DNA of 64,000 nucleotides from Hyphomicrobiales bacterium (GTDB taxonomy: Bacteria > Pseudomonadota > Alphaproteobacteria > Rhizobiales > Xanthobacteraceae), in contig JAKFYI010000011.1 in NCBI GenBank assembly GCA_021730985.1, positions 1-64,000 of the forward strand, written 5' to 3'. The notes beneath the pieces were generated by a model. That model ran no database searches. It was not told where the DNA came from and worked only from the letters and a program-made list of their open reading frames with translations. Positions 34,837-46,516 of this stretch are shown piece by piece. Within the stretch, counting starts at the first letter, position 1. Every line of letters begins with the position of its first letter. A program made the translations under genes and the position numbers.

Positions 34837-37164
34837 ATGAAATTCGGGGTCGGGCAATCGGTTTTGCGCACCGAGGATCCACGCTTCCTCAAGGGCAGCG
34901 GGCGCTACGTCGCCGATATCGCGCCCCCGGACCTGTCCTACGGCTTCGTGCTGCGCTCGCCGCACGCCCACGCGCGGATCAAGGCGATCGACGTCACCGC
35001 CGCCCTCGCCGCGCCGGGCGTCCTCCTCATTCTCACCGGCAAGGACGCCGACGCGGAGAAGATCGGCATCCTGCCCGCCACGCCGCCGATCGCGTTCGGC
35101 GGCCCGGCCAAGGCATTCATGGCGCTGCATCAGGTGCTGGCGCGCGGCACCGTCCGCCATGTCGGCGATCCCGTCGCCTTCATCGTCGCCGAAACGACAC
35201 ATCAGGCGCGCGACGCATCGGAACTGATCAAGGTGGATTACGAGCCGCTGCCGGCGGTGATCGTCACCGACGCTGCGGCGAAGCCTGGCGCGCCGCTGGT
35301 GTGGGACGGCGCACCGGACAACATCTGGTACGCGCTCGAGCGCGGCAACAAGGCCGAGGCCGACGCCGCATTCCGGAACGCACCCCATGTCGTGAAACTT
35401 CGCATCCACAACAACCGCATCGCCGCCAATTCGATGGAGACGCGCACGGCGCTCGGCGAATTCGACGCCGCGCGCCGCCGCTCGACGCTGCACACGTCGT
35501 CCCAGATGCCGCACAAGGTGCGCGCCGGACTTGCAGGTGCCGTGTTTCGCGAACCGGAGATGAACTTCCGCGTGGTCGCGCCCGACGTCGGCGGTGGCTT
35601 TGGCATGAAGGGCGGTGTGTACCCCGAGGACGCCATGGTGGTGTGGGCCGCGCGCAAGCTCTGCCGCCCGGTGATGTGGGCGGCCGAGCGGTCGGAAGGC
35701 CTGCAAAGCGACAGCCAGGCCCGCGATTGCATCAGCGTGGCTTCGCTGGCGCTGGACGCCAAGGGCAAGATCCTCGGCCTAAAGATCGAGACCGACTTCG
35801 CGCAGGGCGCCTACCTTACGGCCAGCGCCGGCGTGCCTTCGGGCCTGGGCTCGCTCGCCTACACCAATTGCTACGACGTACCCGCCGCGCATGTGCTGTA
35901 CCGCCACGTCTACACCAACACGGTGCCGATGGGCCCGTATCGCGGCGCCGGCAAGCCGGAGGCGGTCTATCTGATGGAGCGGCTGATGGACACCGCCGCC
36001 CGCGAACTGAAAATGGATCCCGCCGAGCTGCGCCGGAAGAACTACATCAAGCCGGCGTCGGTGCCCTACAAGACGCCGTTCACCGCGGTGCATGACAGCG
36101 CCAACTACGAAGCGGTGATGGACAAGGCGCTGCGCGCCGCCGACTACGAAGGCTTCGCGCCGCGCCGCAAGGAGAGCCTGCGCAACGGCAAGCTGCGCGG
36201 CCGCGGCATCGCCTACTTCATGGAGATCGCGGCGCCGTTCAACGACCGCATGGAAATCCGGTTCGACGAGAACGGCACCGTCACCATCGTGTCGGGCACT
36301 CACAACCACGGCCAGGGCCACGAGACGGTGTACGCCCAGATGCTGGTGGAGTGGCTTGGCCTCGATTTCCACTCGATCCGCATGATCCAGGGCGACACCG
36401 ATCAGGTCGGCTTCGGCCGCGGCACCTACGGCTCGCGCTCCATGACGATCGGCGGCTCGGCGCTGAAGCATGCCTCCGAGGTGATGATCGAGAAGGCCAA
36501 GAAGATGGCCGGCCATGTGCTGGAGGCCGCTCCCGGCGACATCCAGTTCAAGGAGGGCAAGCTCACCGTGGTCGGCACCGACAAGTCGATCGCGCTGGTG
36601 GACCTGGCGAAGCGCGCGTTCGCGCCGGTCGGCTGGCCGGCCGATCTCGGCATCGGGCTGGAGGCGGTCGGCACCTTCACGCCGACCCGCTCCAACTTCC
36701 CGAATGGCTGTCACGTCTGCGAGGTCGAGGTCGATCCCGACACCGGCAAGGTCGAGATCGTGCGCTTCACCGCGGTGGACGACAGCGGCGTCATCATCAA
36801 TCCGCTGCTGTTCGAGGGCCAGATCCACGGCGGCATCGCGCAGGGCATCGGCCAGGCGCTGATGGAGAACGTCGAGTTCGACCCCGTGTCGGGGCAACTG
36901 CTGTCCGGCTCGTTCCAGGACTACGCCATGCCCAAGGCGGACGACATGCCGAACTTCAACCTCGAAGAGCTCGGCGATTTCTGCAAGAGCAACCCGATCG
37001 GCGTGAAGGGCGCGGGCGAGAGCGGCACCGTCGGCGCGCCACCTGCCATCATAGGCGCCATCGTCGATGCGCTGAAGGACTACGGCGTGACCGACATTGC
37101 GATGCCCGCCACCGCCGCGCGGGTGTGGGCCGCGATGCAGGGCGGCAAGGCGAAGGCTGCGTGA
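34837..37164 (+). CDS. Molybdenum hydroxylase large subunit, divergent orphan copy 3
   Basis: Catalytic subunit of 775 residues, more divergent than copies 1 and 2. It has GQSVLRTEDPRFLKGSGRYV, DVGGGFGMKGGVYPEDAMVV, PMGPYRGAGKPEAVYLMERL, GTHNHGQGHETVYAQML and the active-site glutamate motif GVKGAGESGTVGAPPA. The molybdenum loop sequence TNTVPMGPYRGAG differs from the TYRGPGR of the other two, so its substrate should differ. No FAD or 2Fe-2S subunit gene is beside it. Its stop overlaps the next start by 1 nt (TGATG), coupling it to a luciferase-like monooxygenase. Confidence 0.9.
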   Translation: MKFGVGQSVLRTEDPRFLKGSGRYVADIAPPDLSYGFVLRSPHAHARIKAIDVTAALAAPGVLLILTGKDADAEKIGILPATPPIAFGGPAKAFMALHQVLARGTVRHVGDPVAFIVAETTHQARDASELIKVDYEPLPAVIVTDAAAKPGAPLVWDGAPDNIWYALERGNKAEADAAFRNAPHVVKLRIHNNRIAANSMETRTALGEFDAARRRSTLHTSSQMPHKVRAGLAGAVFREPEMNFRVVAPDVGGGFGMKGGVYPEDAMVVWAARKLCRPVMWAAERSEGLQSDSQARDCISVASLALDAKGKILGLKIETDFAQGAYLTASAGVPSGLGSLAYTNCYDVPAAHVLYRHVYTNTVPMGPYRGAGKPEAVYLMERLMDTAARELKMDPAELRRKNYIKPASVPYKTPFTAVHDSANYEAVMDKALRAADYEGFAPRRKESLRNGKLRGRGIAYFMEIAAPFNDRMEIRFDENGTVTIVSGTHNHGQGHETVYAQMLVEWLGLDFHSIRMIQGDTDQVGFGRGTYGSRSMTIGGSALKHASEVMIEKAKKMAGHVLEAAPGDIQFKEGKLTVVGTDKSIALVDLAKRAFAPVGWPADLGIGLEAVGTFTPTRSNFPNGCHVCEVEVDPDTGKVEIVRFTAVDDSGVIINPLLFEGQIHGGIAQGIGQALMENVEFDPVSGQLLSGSFQDYAMPKADDMPNFNLEELGDFCKSNPIGVKGAGESGTVGAPPAIIGAIVDALKDYGVTDIAMPATAARVWAAMQGGKAKAA

Positions 37165-38192
37165 TGGGCTTGGAGTTCGGAGTTTTCGACCACGTCGATC
37201 GCAACGCGAAGCCGCTGGCGCAGTTCTACGAGGACCGGCTCAAGCTGATCGAGGCCTACGACCGCTCCGGCATCACCGGCTACCACTGCGCCGAGCATCA
37301 TTCGACGCCGCTCGGCATGGCGCCCTCGCCCAGCGTGTTCCTCTCCTCGGTCGCGCAGCGCACCAAGCAACTGCGCTTCGGCCCGCTGGTGTACACGCTG
37401 GCGCTCTATCATCCGCTGCGCCTGGCGGAAGAAATCTGCATGCTCGACCAGATGAGCCGCGGCCGCTTCATGGTTGGCGTCGGCAAGGGCGTGTCGCCGA
37501 TCGAGATCGGTTTCTACGGCGTCGAGCCCGCCAAGGCGGAGGCGATCTTCGCCGAGGCGTTCGCTGTGATCCGGCAGGCGCTGACGCAGAAGGTGGTGAA
37601 CCACGAGGGCGAGCACTTCCGCTTCAAGGACGTGCCGATGGAGTTGGCACCATTCCAGAAGCCGCATCCGCCGCTGTGGTACGGCGTGGTCAATCCCGAC
37701 AGCGCGGGCCGCGCCGCCAAGGCCGGGATGAACTTCATCAGCAACGCACCCGCCGCAGCGGTGCGCGCCAAGATCGCGCGCTACATCGCGACCGAGCGGC
37801 CGTCCGGCTGCGCGGCGCCGAAATTCGGCATGAACCGCTACATGGTGATCGCAGACACCGACGAAGAGGCGCTCGCCGTGGCGCGGCGCGCCTACAAGGT
37901 CTGGTACGCGAGCTTCATGGCGCTGTGGTGGAAGTACAACCAGAAGCCGCCGAACGTGAACTATCCGCCGGAGATCGACACGCCGATCGAGATCGGAACC
38001 GCCGTGGCGGGCTCGCCGGAAACGGTGCTGAAGGCGCTGCAGCCGCAGCTTGCGGAGAGCGGCAGCAATTACCTGGTGTGCCGCTTCGCGTTCGGCGATC
38101 TGTCGCTGAACGAATCGCTGCGCTCTCTAGACCTGTTCACCCGGCACGTCGCACCCGCGCTGAGGGAGAGCGCACAAGTGGCGGCGGAATAA
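37164..38192 (+). CDS. Luciferase-like flavin monooxygenase (copy 1)
   Basis: Bacterial-luciferase-fold oxidoreductase of 342 residues expected to use reduced flavin (FMNH2 or F420). Matching segments are LEFGVFDHVDRNAKPLAQFY, YHCAEHHSTPLGMAPSPSVF, RLRFG-like QLRFGPLVYTL and HPPLWYGVVNPDSAG. The start 37164 overlaps the hydroxylase stop. It is close to a paralogue at 60895 with the same N-terminus. The pairing suggests sequential hydroxylation or ring opening of one substrate. Its flavin reductase is not in the window. Confidence 0.88.
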   Translation: MGLEFGVFDHVDRNAKPLAQFYEDRLKLIEAYDRSGITGYHCAEHHSTPLGMAPSPSVFLSSVAQRTKQLRFGPLVYTLALYHPLRLAEEICMLDQMSRGRFMVGVGKGVSPIEIGFYGVEPAKAEAIFAEAFAVIRQALTQKVVNHEGEHFRFKDVPMELAPFQKPHPPLWYGVVNPDSAGRAAKAGMNFISNAPAAAVRAKIARYIATERPSGCAAPKFGMNRYMVIADTDEEALAVARRAYKVWYASFMALWWKYNQKPPNVNYPPEIDTPIEIGTAVAGSPETVLKALQPQLAESGSNYLVCRFAFGDLSLNESLRSLDLFTRHVAPALRESAQVAAE

Positions 38193-38194
38193 CG

Positions 38195-39379
38195 CTACAC
38201 CGCCTGCCCGGCGCACCAGCCGCTCGACCACGCCCACTGGAAATTGTAGCCGCCGAGCCAGCCGGTGACGTCCACTGCCTCGCCGATGGCGTAGAGGCCG
38301 GGCACGTTGCGCGCCTCCATCGTCTTCGACGAGAGCCCGCGGGTGTCGATGCCGCCGAGCGTCACCTCGGCCTTGGCCCAGCCTTCCGAACCGGTCGGCT
38401 TGACCTCCCAGCGCTTCAGGCGCGCCGCGAAGTCGGCGAGCTCACGGTCCGGGACGTTGGCGATCGGACCGGATGGCAGGGTGGCCTCGGCCAGCACATG
38501 CGCAAAGCGGGAGGGGAAAATCTCCCCGAGCACGGTCTTCGGCTCGGCCTTGGGGCGCGACCGCTTGCGCTCGCGCAGCAGCGCGGCCACGTCGTGCGCT
38601 GGAGCAAGGTCGAGCGCGATTGTCGCGCCCTGCCGCCAATACGACGAGATTTGCAGAATGGCCGGGCCGGACAGGCCGCGGTGCGTGAACAGGATGTTCT
38701 CGCGAAAGCTCTGCCCCGCGCAGGACGCGATCGCATCCAGCGAGACACCAGCCAGAATCTGAAACCCCATCGCCTCGGGCGTGGCGGTGAGCGGCACCAG
38801 CCCCGGCAGCGGCTCGGTCACATCCAGACCGAAGCGGCGCGACACGTCATAGGCAAATCCGGTGGCGCCCATTTTCGGGATCGACATGCCCCCTGTCGCC
38901 AGCACCAGCGATGCGGCGGTGAAACTGCCGTGATTGGTTTCGACCCGAAAGCCATCGGCGCGCGAAATGTCGGTGACGGTGTGGCCGACCCGGACGCTGA
39001 CGCCGCCCTGCGCGCATTCGGCCAGCAGCATGGCGACGATCTCGCGCGCCGAGCCATCGCAAAACAACTGGCCGAGCGTCTTCTCGTGATGCGGAATGCG
39101 ATGGCGCTCGACCATCGCGATGAAGTCGGCCTGGGTGTAGCGGTCCAGCGCCGAGCGGCAGAAGTGCGGATTGCCGGACAGGAAACGGTCCGGCGCACAA
39201 TCGAGATTGGTGAAGTTGCAGCGTCCGCCGCCGGAAATCAGGATCTTGGCGCCAACCTTGTTCGCATGATCGAGCAACAGAACCTTGCGGCCCCGCTGCC
39301 CGGCAGTCAGCGCGCACATCAGACCCGCGGCTCCCGCCCCCAGAATGACGACGTCAAAAGCTTCGCTGGCTGTCGTCAT
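38195..39379 (-). CDS. HI0933/YhiN-family flavoprotein
   Basis: FAD-dependent protein of 394 residues of the BaiN/HI0933 family. The dinucleotide fold is FDVVILGAGAAGLMCALTAG, followed by KILISGGGRCNFTNLD, the family hallmark. C-terminal family marks are TLGGIDTRGLSSKTMEAR and VDVTGWLGGYNFQWAWSSG. The start at 39379 puts the GxGxxG close to the N-terminus; further upstream codons are non-family. Biochemical role is poorly known in the family. It converges on the luciferase-like gene 2 nt away. Confidence 0.88.
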   Translation of the reverse strand: MTTASEAFDVVILGAGAAGLMCALTAGQRGRKVLLLDHANKVGAKILISGGGRCNFTNLDCAPDRFLSGNPHFCRSALDRYTQADFIAMVERHRIPHHEKTLGQLFCDGSAREIVAMLLAECAQGGVSVRVGHTVTDISRADGFRVETNHGSFTAASLVLATGGMSIPKMGATGFAYDVSRRFGLDVTEPLPGLVPLTATPEAMGFQILAGVSLDAIASCAGQSFRENILFTHRGLSGPAILQISSYWRQGATIALDLAPAHDVAALLRERKRSRPKAEPKTVLGEIFPSRFAHVLAEATLPSGPIANVPDRELADFAARLKRWEVKPTGSEGWAKAEVTLGGIDTRGLSSKTMEARNVPGLYAIGEAVDVTGWLGGYNFQWAWSSGWCAGQAV

Positions 39380-39392
39380 TCGAGCGCGGCGC

Positions 39393-39482
39393 CTACGGGC
39401 CGACCTGCTTGATCCATTGCAAGGCCATCGCGACGGCCGCGACAATCAGCAGGATCGCGCCGAGTCTCAGGAACAGAGCCAT
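39393..39482 (-). CDS. 29-residue single-pass membrane peptide
   Basis: A short open frame, ATG 39482 to TAG 39393-39395, encodes a peptide that begins MALFLRLGAILLIVAAVAMA and ends with LQWIKQVGP. One hydrophobic stretch of about 18 residues is flanked by basic residues. It lies 9 nt after the D-2-hydroxyacid dehydrogenase stop and 13 nt before the flavoprotein start, all on one strand, so it fits as the middle gene of that operon. It is below the size normally annotated. Translation is not proven; the composition and exact fit support it. Confidence 0.45.
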   Translation of the reverse strand: MALFLRLGAILLIVAAVAMALQWIKQVGP

Positions 39483-39491
39483 TGCGGCAGA

Positions 39492-40445
39492 CTAACCCCG
39501 CGTTTCCCGGTGCAGCATCTTTTCCGGCGTGCCGGCCACGAAATTCGCGAGGCTCTGCTCGAACTGCATCGCCGCGTCCTTCACATAAGTATCGCAATAC
39601 CCGCCGATGTGGGGCGTGATGAACACGTCCGGCCGCGACCACAGCGGATGACCCTTGGGCAGTGGCTCGGTGGCGAGCGCGTCAAGGGCTGCACCCGCGA
39701 TCTGCTTGTTCTCCAGCGCATGCAGCAGCGCGTCTTCGTCCAGCACACCGCCGCGTGCGAGATTGACCAGAAATGCGGACGGCTTCATCGCGGCCAGCAC
39801 TTTGGCGCCGACGATGTTGCGGCTGTCGTCCTCGAGCGGCAGGAGCAGCACGAAATAGTCGAGATCCTTCACCGCCTCCACCAACTCCGCGCGGGTGTAC
39901 ACCGCGTCGAAGCCGGGAACCGCGCGCTTGGTCCGCGAAATCCCGACCACCTTCATGCCGAACGCCTTGAAACGCGGCGCCATGTCCGCGGCAATGGCAC
40001 CGAGGCCGAGGATGCCGACCGTCTTGTTGTCGAGCGTGGTGCCGGGGTAGCGCTCCCAGGCCTGCTCGCCGCGCTGGCGCTCGATCCGCCGCATGTCGCG
40101 GTTGAAGGCCAGCATCATCAGGAACGCCATCTCCGACATCGGCACGCCGTGGATGCCGCGCGTCGCGGTGACGACGACGTCCTTGCCGAGATAGGGACTG
40201 TCGGTGATGCCGTCGGTGCCGGTGCCGAGCGAGTGCACCCACTTGAGATTCGGCGTGTCCTTGAAGAAATCGGTTTTAACCTGCGGGCCGAAACACATCA
40301 GGATGTCGGCCCAGGCGGCATGCTTGAGCGCCTCGGCGCGGGTTCCGCATGTCTTGATGGTCAGCTCGGGATGCCGGGGGCTGAGATATTTCTCGTAACC
40401 GGATCGCGTCGGCTCCGGGTGGGTGAGGAAGATGAGGAGGTTCAT
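39492..40445 (-). CDS. D-isomer-specific 2-hydroxyacid dehydrogenase
   Basis: NAD(P)-dependent dehydrogenase of 317 residues. The nucleotide motif is VGILGLGAIAADMAPRF and the catalytic residues are the Arg in LARGGVLDEDAL, the Glu in LATEPLPKGH and the His in FITPHIGGY. It interconverts a 2-oxoacid and a D-2-hydroxyacid, possibly glyoxylate/hydroxypyruvate type. It is preceded by a repeat and by an M24 family gene 182 nt upstream on the same strand, and followed by a tiny membrane peptide. Confidence 0.9.
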   Translation of the reverse strand: MNLLIFLTHPEPTRSGYEKYLSPRHPELTIKTCGTRAEALKHAAWADILMCFGPQVKTDFFKDTPNLKWVHSLGTGTDGITDSPYLGKDVVVTATRGIHGVPMSEMAFLMMLAFNRDMRRIERQRGEQAWERYPGTTLDNKTVGILGLGAIAADMAPRFKAFGMKVVGISRTKRAVPGFDAVYTRAELVEAVKDLDYFVLLLPLEDDSRNIVGAKVLAAMKPSAFLVNLARGGVLDEDALLHALENKQIAGAALDALATEPLPKGHPLWSRPDVFITPHIGGYCDTYVKDAAMQFEQSLANFVAGTPEKMLHRETRG

Positions 40446-40493
40446 GGGAGGGTGTTCTCAAAAAAGACCGAGTGGCGCCGCTTGCGCCGCCCT

Positions 40494-40607
40494 ACTCCCT
40501 CTCCCGCTTTGGGAGAGGGTCGGGGTGAGGGGCAGCGTGCTCTATCGAGAGTCCCCCTCACCCGACCGCCAGCGGCGGTCGACCTCTCCCCGCAAGCGGG
40601 GAGAGGT
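40494..40607. repeat. Composite palindromic repeat, family A (copy 2)
   Basis: Contains CCCTCTCCCGCTTTGGGAGAGGG, the GTGAGGGG/CCCCTCAC pair, GACCGCCAGCGGCGGTC and the 26-bp hairpin ACCTCTCCCCGC-AA-GCGGGGAGAGGT at 40582-40607. That hairpin is identical to 127-152. It fills the 182-bp gap between the M24 gene and the hydroxyacid dehydrogenase, so those genes are probably separate transcription units. Confidence 0.8.
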
Positions 40608-40627
40608 AAAGCGAGCGCGGGGCACGC

Positions 40628-41827
40628 TCAACCCGCCTCCACCACGACCTCGGGGAACCGGTGCAGCCGGTCGCCGGGGCCGTTGCCGCCGATGATGTAG
40701 TTGTCGCACAGCCAGTTGAGATAGCCGCCGTGGGCATAGGTCGGATGCACGACGATGTTGGTGTCCTTCTCGATGGTCCAAGGCTCGTCGTTGCGGATCA
40801 GCGGACGCTCCACCAGGTCGTAGCCCTGGCCGTGGCAATACAGCCGGGCCTCCTCCGGCCGGCCGTTCTTGCGCATGAAGGCGTTGAAGGTCTCCCAGAT
40901 GTCCTTGCAGGGCGTGCCGGGCTTGAGCAGGTCGAGCGTGAGCTTGCGGGACGCTTTGACGAACTCCAGTTCGTCCTTCATCGCCTGCGGCACCTTGGCG
41001 CCGACCACACAGGTGCGGCCAAGCTCGGTGTACATGCCGCCGGGACCGCTATCCTCGACCAGCAACGCGATGGCATCGCCCTTCTGGATGACGCGGTTCT
41101 GCACATGGCGCTGGCCGAACTTCGCGGCGGTGCCGAGCGGCGTCGAGGCGCAGAGATAAATGCCGTTCTCCGAGCCGTGGCGCTGGCTGTAGCACTGCGC
41201 GATGGCCGCCACGTCGCGGTCCCGCATGCCGGGCTTCACCGCGTCGAACGCGGCCTTCATGGCGCCGTCCTGCATCAGCGCACAGAGCTTCACCAACTCC
41301 TGCTCTTCAGGGCTCTTGATCACCTTGATGCGGTCGACCATTTCGGTTGCATCGACGTAACGCGCCTTCGGAAACTTCTTCATCGTGAAGTCGCCGAGCG
41401 CGAACGACATCTGGTAGATGCAGACGAAGCCGATGGTGGCGTTGGCATACGGCGCAAGCGCCTTCGCCGCCAGCTCGGGATCATAGAAATTGGTGTAGTG
41501 CGCCGACTCGTAGCTCGGCGTGGTGAGCATGCGCTTGACGCCGCGCCACATGTCGGCCGGCGGGCGGCCGTCGCCGTTGAACGGGCCCTGCATCACGACG
41601 GTCATCTCATCGTCGCGCGGAAACACCACGGTGACCGGATAGCCGTTGGTCGCCGGCATGTCGGTGAACCACTTGACCGCGCCGCCCATGTGATCGTTGT
41701 TGTTCTGCATCAGCAGAACGTCGATCTTCTCGCGCTCCATCGCCTGGCGGACCAGGCCCCAGCGGCGCTGGAGCTCGGCGGTGGAGATCGGCGTCTGCAG
41801 GCGTTCGCTCAGGCCGTTGGCGCTCAT
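40628..41827 (-). CDS. M24-fold (creatinase/aminopeptidase P-like) hydrolase
   Basis: Protein of 399 residues with the pita-bread M24 domain in its C-terminal half. The N-terminal creatinase-type domain includes IDVLLMQNNNDHMGGAVKW. In the M24 half, GDAIALLVEDSGPGGMYTEL, YCHGQGYDLVERP and NIVVHPTYAHGGY align with the metal-ligand segments. The second Asp reads as Glu and the last Glu reads as His, so the two-metal site looks altered, as in non-metal creatinases. Function is therefore uncertain: a C-N hydrolase rather than a true peptidase is possible. No signal peptide. Confidence 0.75.
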   Translation of the reverse strand: MSANGLSERLQTPISTAELQRRWGLVRQAMEREKIDVLLMQNNNDHMGGAVKWFTDMPATNGYPVTVVFPRDDEMTVVMQGPFNGDGRPPADMWRGVKRMLTTPSYESAHYTNFYDPELAAKALAPYANATIGFVCIYQMSFALGDFTMKKFPKARYVDATEMVDRIKVIKSPEEQELVKLCALMQDGAMKAAFDAVKPGMRDRDVAAIAQCYSQRHGSENGIYLCASTPLGTAAKFGQRHVQNRVIQKGDAIALLVEDSGPGGMYTELGRTCVVGAKVPQAMKDELEFVKASRKLTLDLLKPGTPCKDIWETFNAFMRKNGRPEEARLYCHGQGYDLVERPLIRNDEPWTIEKDTNIVVHPTYAHGGYLNWLCDNYIIGGNGPGDRLHRFPEVVVEAG

Positions 41828-41937
41828 GGATGGTCCTCCCGAAATGTGTTAGCGCGATCATAACCAATTGATGGTCAAAGATAAATTGGCCTGACCCCAG
41901 CCATTAACTTAACCGCCTTCGCCGGACCATATTGTTG

Positions 41938-41943
41938 TATAAT
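41938..41943 (+). promoter_or_regulatory. Consensus -10 element upstream of the class A PBP
   Basis: A perfect TATAAT lies 45 bp before the likely start at 41988. No convincing -35 is present at 16-18 bp. Downstream, GGAGG-CCG-CCCTCC can form a small hairpin in the leader. Confidence 0.35.
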
Positions 41944-41987
41944 GTCGTCCAGGGGGAGGCCGCCCTCCAGCGTCGTTGTTGTCTTTG

Positions 41988-44987
<3,000 letters not shown>

Positions 44988-45007
44988 CGCGACCGAAGGT
45001 GGCCCGC

Positions 45008-46513
45008 TCAATCCTCGGCGACGAACGTCTCTTCACGCTTTTTCCGGATCGACGGCAGCAGCACCGTTGCCAACAAAACCGCCGCGACTGCAAGAAGACC
45101 GGCGCTCAGCGGCTCTGTCACCAGCACGCTGGCCTGCCCCTCCGACAGCACCAGCGCGCGGCGCAGGAACTCCTCCATCGGCGGACCGAGAACGAAGCCG
45201 AGCAGCAGCGGCGTCGGCTCGCAGCCGAGCTTGCGGAAGACGTACCCGAGCAGCCCGAACAGCGCCATCAGGTACACGTCAAACGTCGTGTTGCTCAGCG
45301 AGAACACGCCGATCGCGCAGAACACCATGATGGCCGGGAAAAGCAGATGGTACGGCACGGCGATCATGCGCACCCACAACCCGATCAGCGGCAGGTTGAG
45401 GATCAGCAAGAACACGTTGCCGATCCACATCGACACCACCACGCCCCAGAACAGCGTGGCCTGCTCGGTGATGATGCCGGGGCCGGGCTGGATGCCCTGG
45501 ATCATCAGCGCGCCGATCATCAACGCCATCACCGGATTGGCCGGGATGCCGAGCGTCAGCATCGGGATGAACGACGTCTGCGCGCCGGCATTGTTGGCGG
45601 ACTCCGGACCGGCCACGCCTTCGATTGCGCCGTTGCCGAACTGCTCCGGTGTCTTCGAGAGCTTCTTCTCAACCGAATAGGATGCGAACGACGCCAGCAG
45701 CGCGCCGCCGCCCGGCAGGATGCCCAGCGCCGAACCGAGCACCGTGCCGCGGGCAATGGGACCAAGGATACGCTTCCAGTCCTCGCGTGAGGGCATAAGC
45801 CCGGTCACGCTCTTGATGATTGCCGACCGTTGGCTCTCGTCTTCGAGATTGGCGATGATCTCGGCGAGACCGAACATGCCCATGGCGATGACGACGAAGC
45901 CGATGCCGTCGGCCAACTGCGGCAGGCCCATGCTGTAACGCGCTACGCCCGAATTGACGTCGGTGCCGACGAGACCCAGCGTCAGCCCGACCACCACCAT
46001 CGCCAGCGCATGGAGCAACGAGCCGCTGGCCAGCACGATGGAGGCGACGAGGCCGAGCACCATCAGCGAGAAATATTCGGCAGGGCCGAACCGCAGCGCC
46101 AGCTCCGCCAGCGGCGGCGCGAACAGCGCGACCAGCACGGTCGCAGCGCTGCCCGCGATAAACGATCCAATCGCGGCGGTCGCCAGCGCCAGGCCGGCCC
46201 TGCCCTGTCGCGCCATCTTGTAGCCGTCGAGCGCCGTCACCACCGATGACGATTCGCCCGGCAGGTTGATCAGGATCGCGGTGGTCGAGCCGCCGTACTG
46301 CGCGCCGTAATAAATGCCCGACAGCATGATGAGCGCCGACACCGGCGGCAGGCCGAACGTGATCGGCAGCAGCATCGCGATGGTGGCGATCGGACCGATG
46401 CCGGGCAGCACGCCAACGGCGGTTCCGAGAAACACGCCGACGAGGCAATAGAACAGGTTCGACAGGCTCATCGCCGTCTGGAAGCCGAGCGCGAGGTTGG
46501 CCAGGACATCCAT
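45008..46513 (-). CDS. TTT large permease, TctA family (second system)
   Basis: Membrane permease of 501 residues. The signature repeats are AVGVLPGIGPIATIAMLLPI near the N-terminus and LGILPGGGALLASFASYSVE in the middle, with INLPGESSSVVTALDGYKMA and ESANNAGAQTSFIPMLTLGI. It is in the operon receptor-TctB-TctA with gaps of 24 and 3 nt. It forms a full TTT importer for an unidentified carboxylate. It converges on the PBP gene 20 nt away. Confidence 0.92.
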   Translation of the reverse strand: MDVLANLALGFQTAMSLSNLFYCLVGVFLGTAVGVLPGIGPIATIAMLLPITFGLPPVSALIMLSGIYYGAQYGGSTTAILINLPGESSSVVTALDGYKMARQGRAGLALATAAIGSFIAGSAATVLVALFAPPLAELALRFGPAEYFSLMVLGLVASIVLASGSLLHALAMVVVGLTLGLVGTDVNSGVARYSMGLPQLADGIGFVVIAMGMFGLAEIIANLEDESQRSAIIKSVTGLMPSREDWKRILGPIARGTVLGSALGILPGGGALLASFASYSVEKKLSKTPEQFGNGAIEGVAGPESANNAGAQTSFIPMLTLGIPANPVMALMIGALMIQGIQPGPGIITEQATLFWGVVVSMWIGNVFLLILNLPLIGLWVRMIAVPYHLLFPAIMVFCAIGVFSLSNTTFDVYLMALFGLLGYVFRKLGCEPTPLLLGFVLGPPMEEFLRRALVLSEGQASVLVTEPLSAGLLAVAAVLLATVLLPSIRKKREETFVAED

Positions 46514-46516
46514 CGC

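Noticed and set aside
37097..39412. A 771-codon open frame across the luciferase-like gene and antisense to the flavoprotein
   Set aside because: It joins two unrelated loci in a wrong frame and shows only Arg/Gly/Ala-rich filler.
41900..41915. CtrA-like site in CATTAACTTAACC before the PBP gene
   Set aside because: The consensus TTAA-N7-TTAA spacing is not met; here the two TTAA are one base apart.
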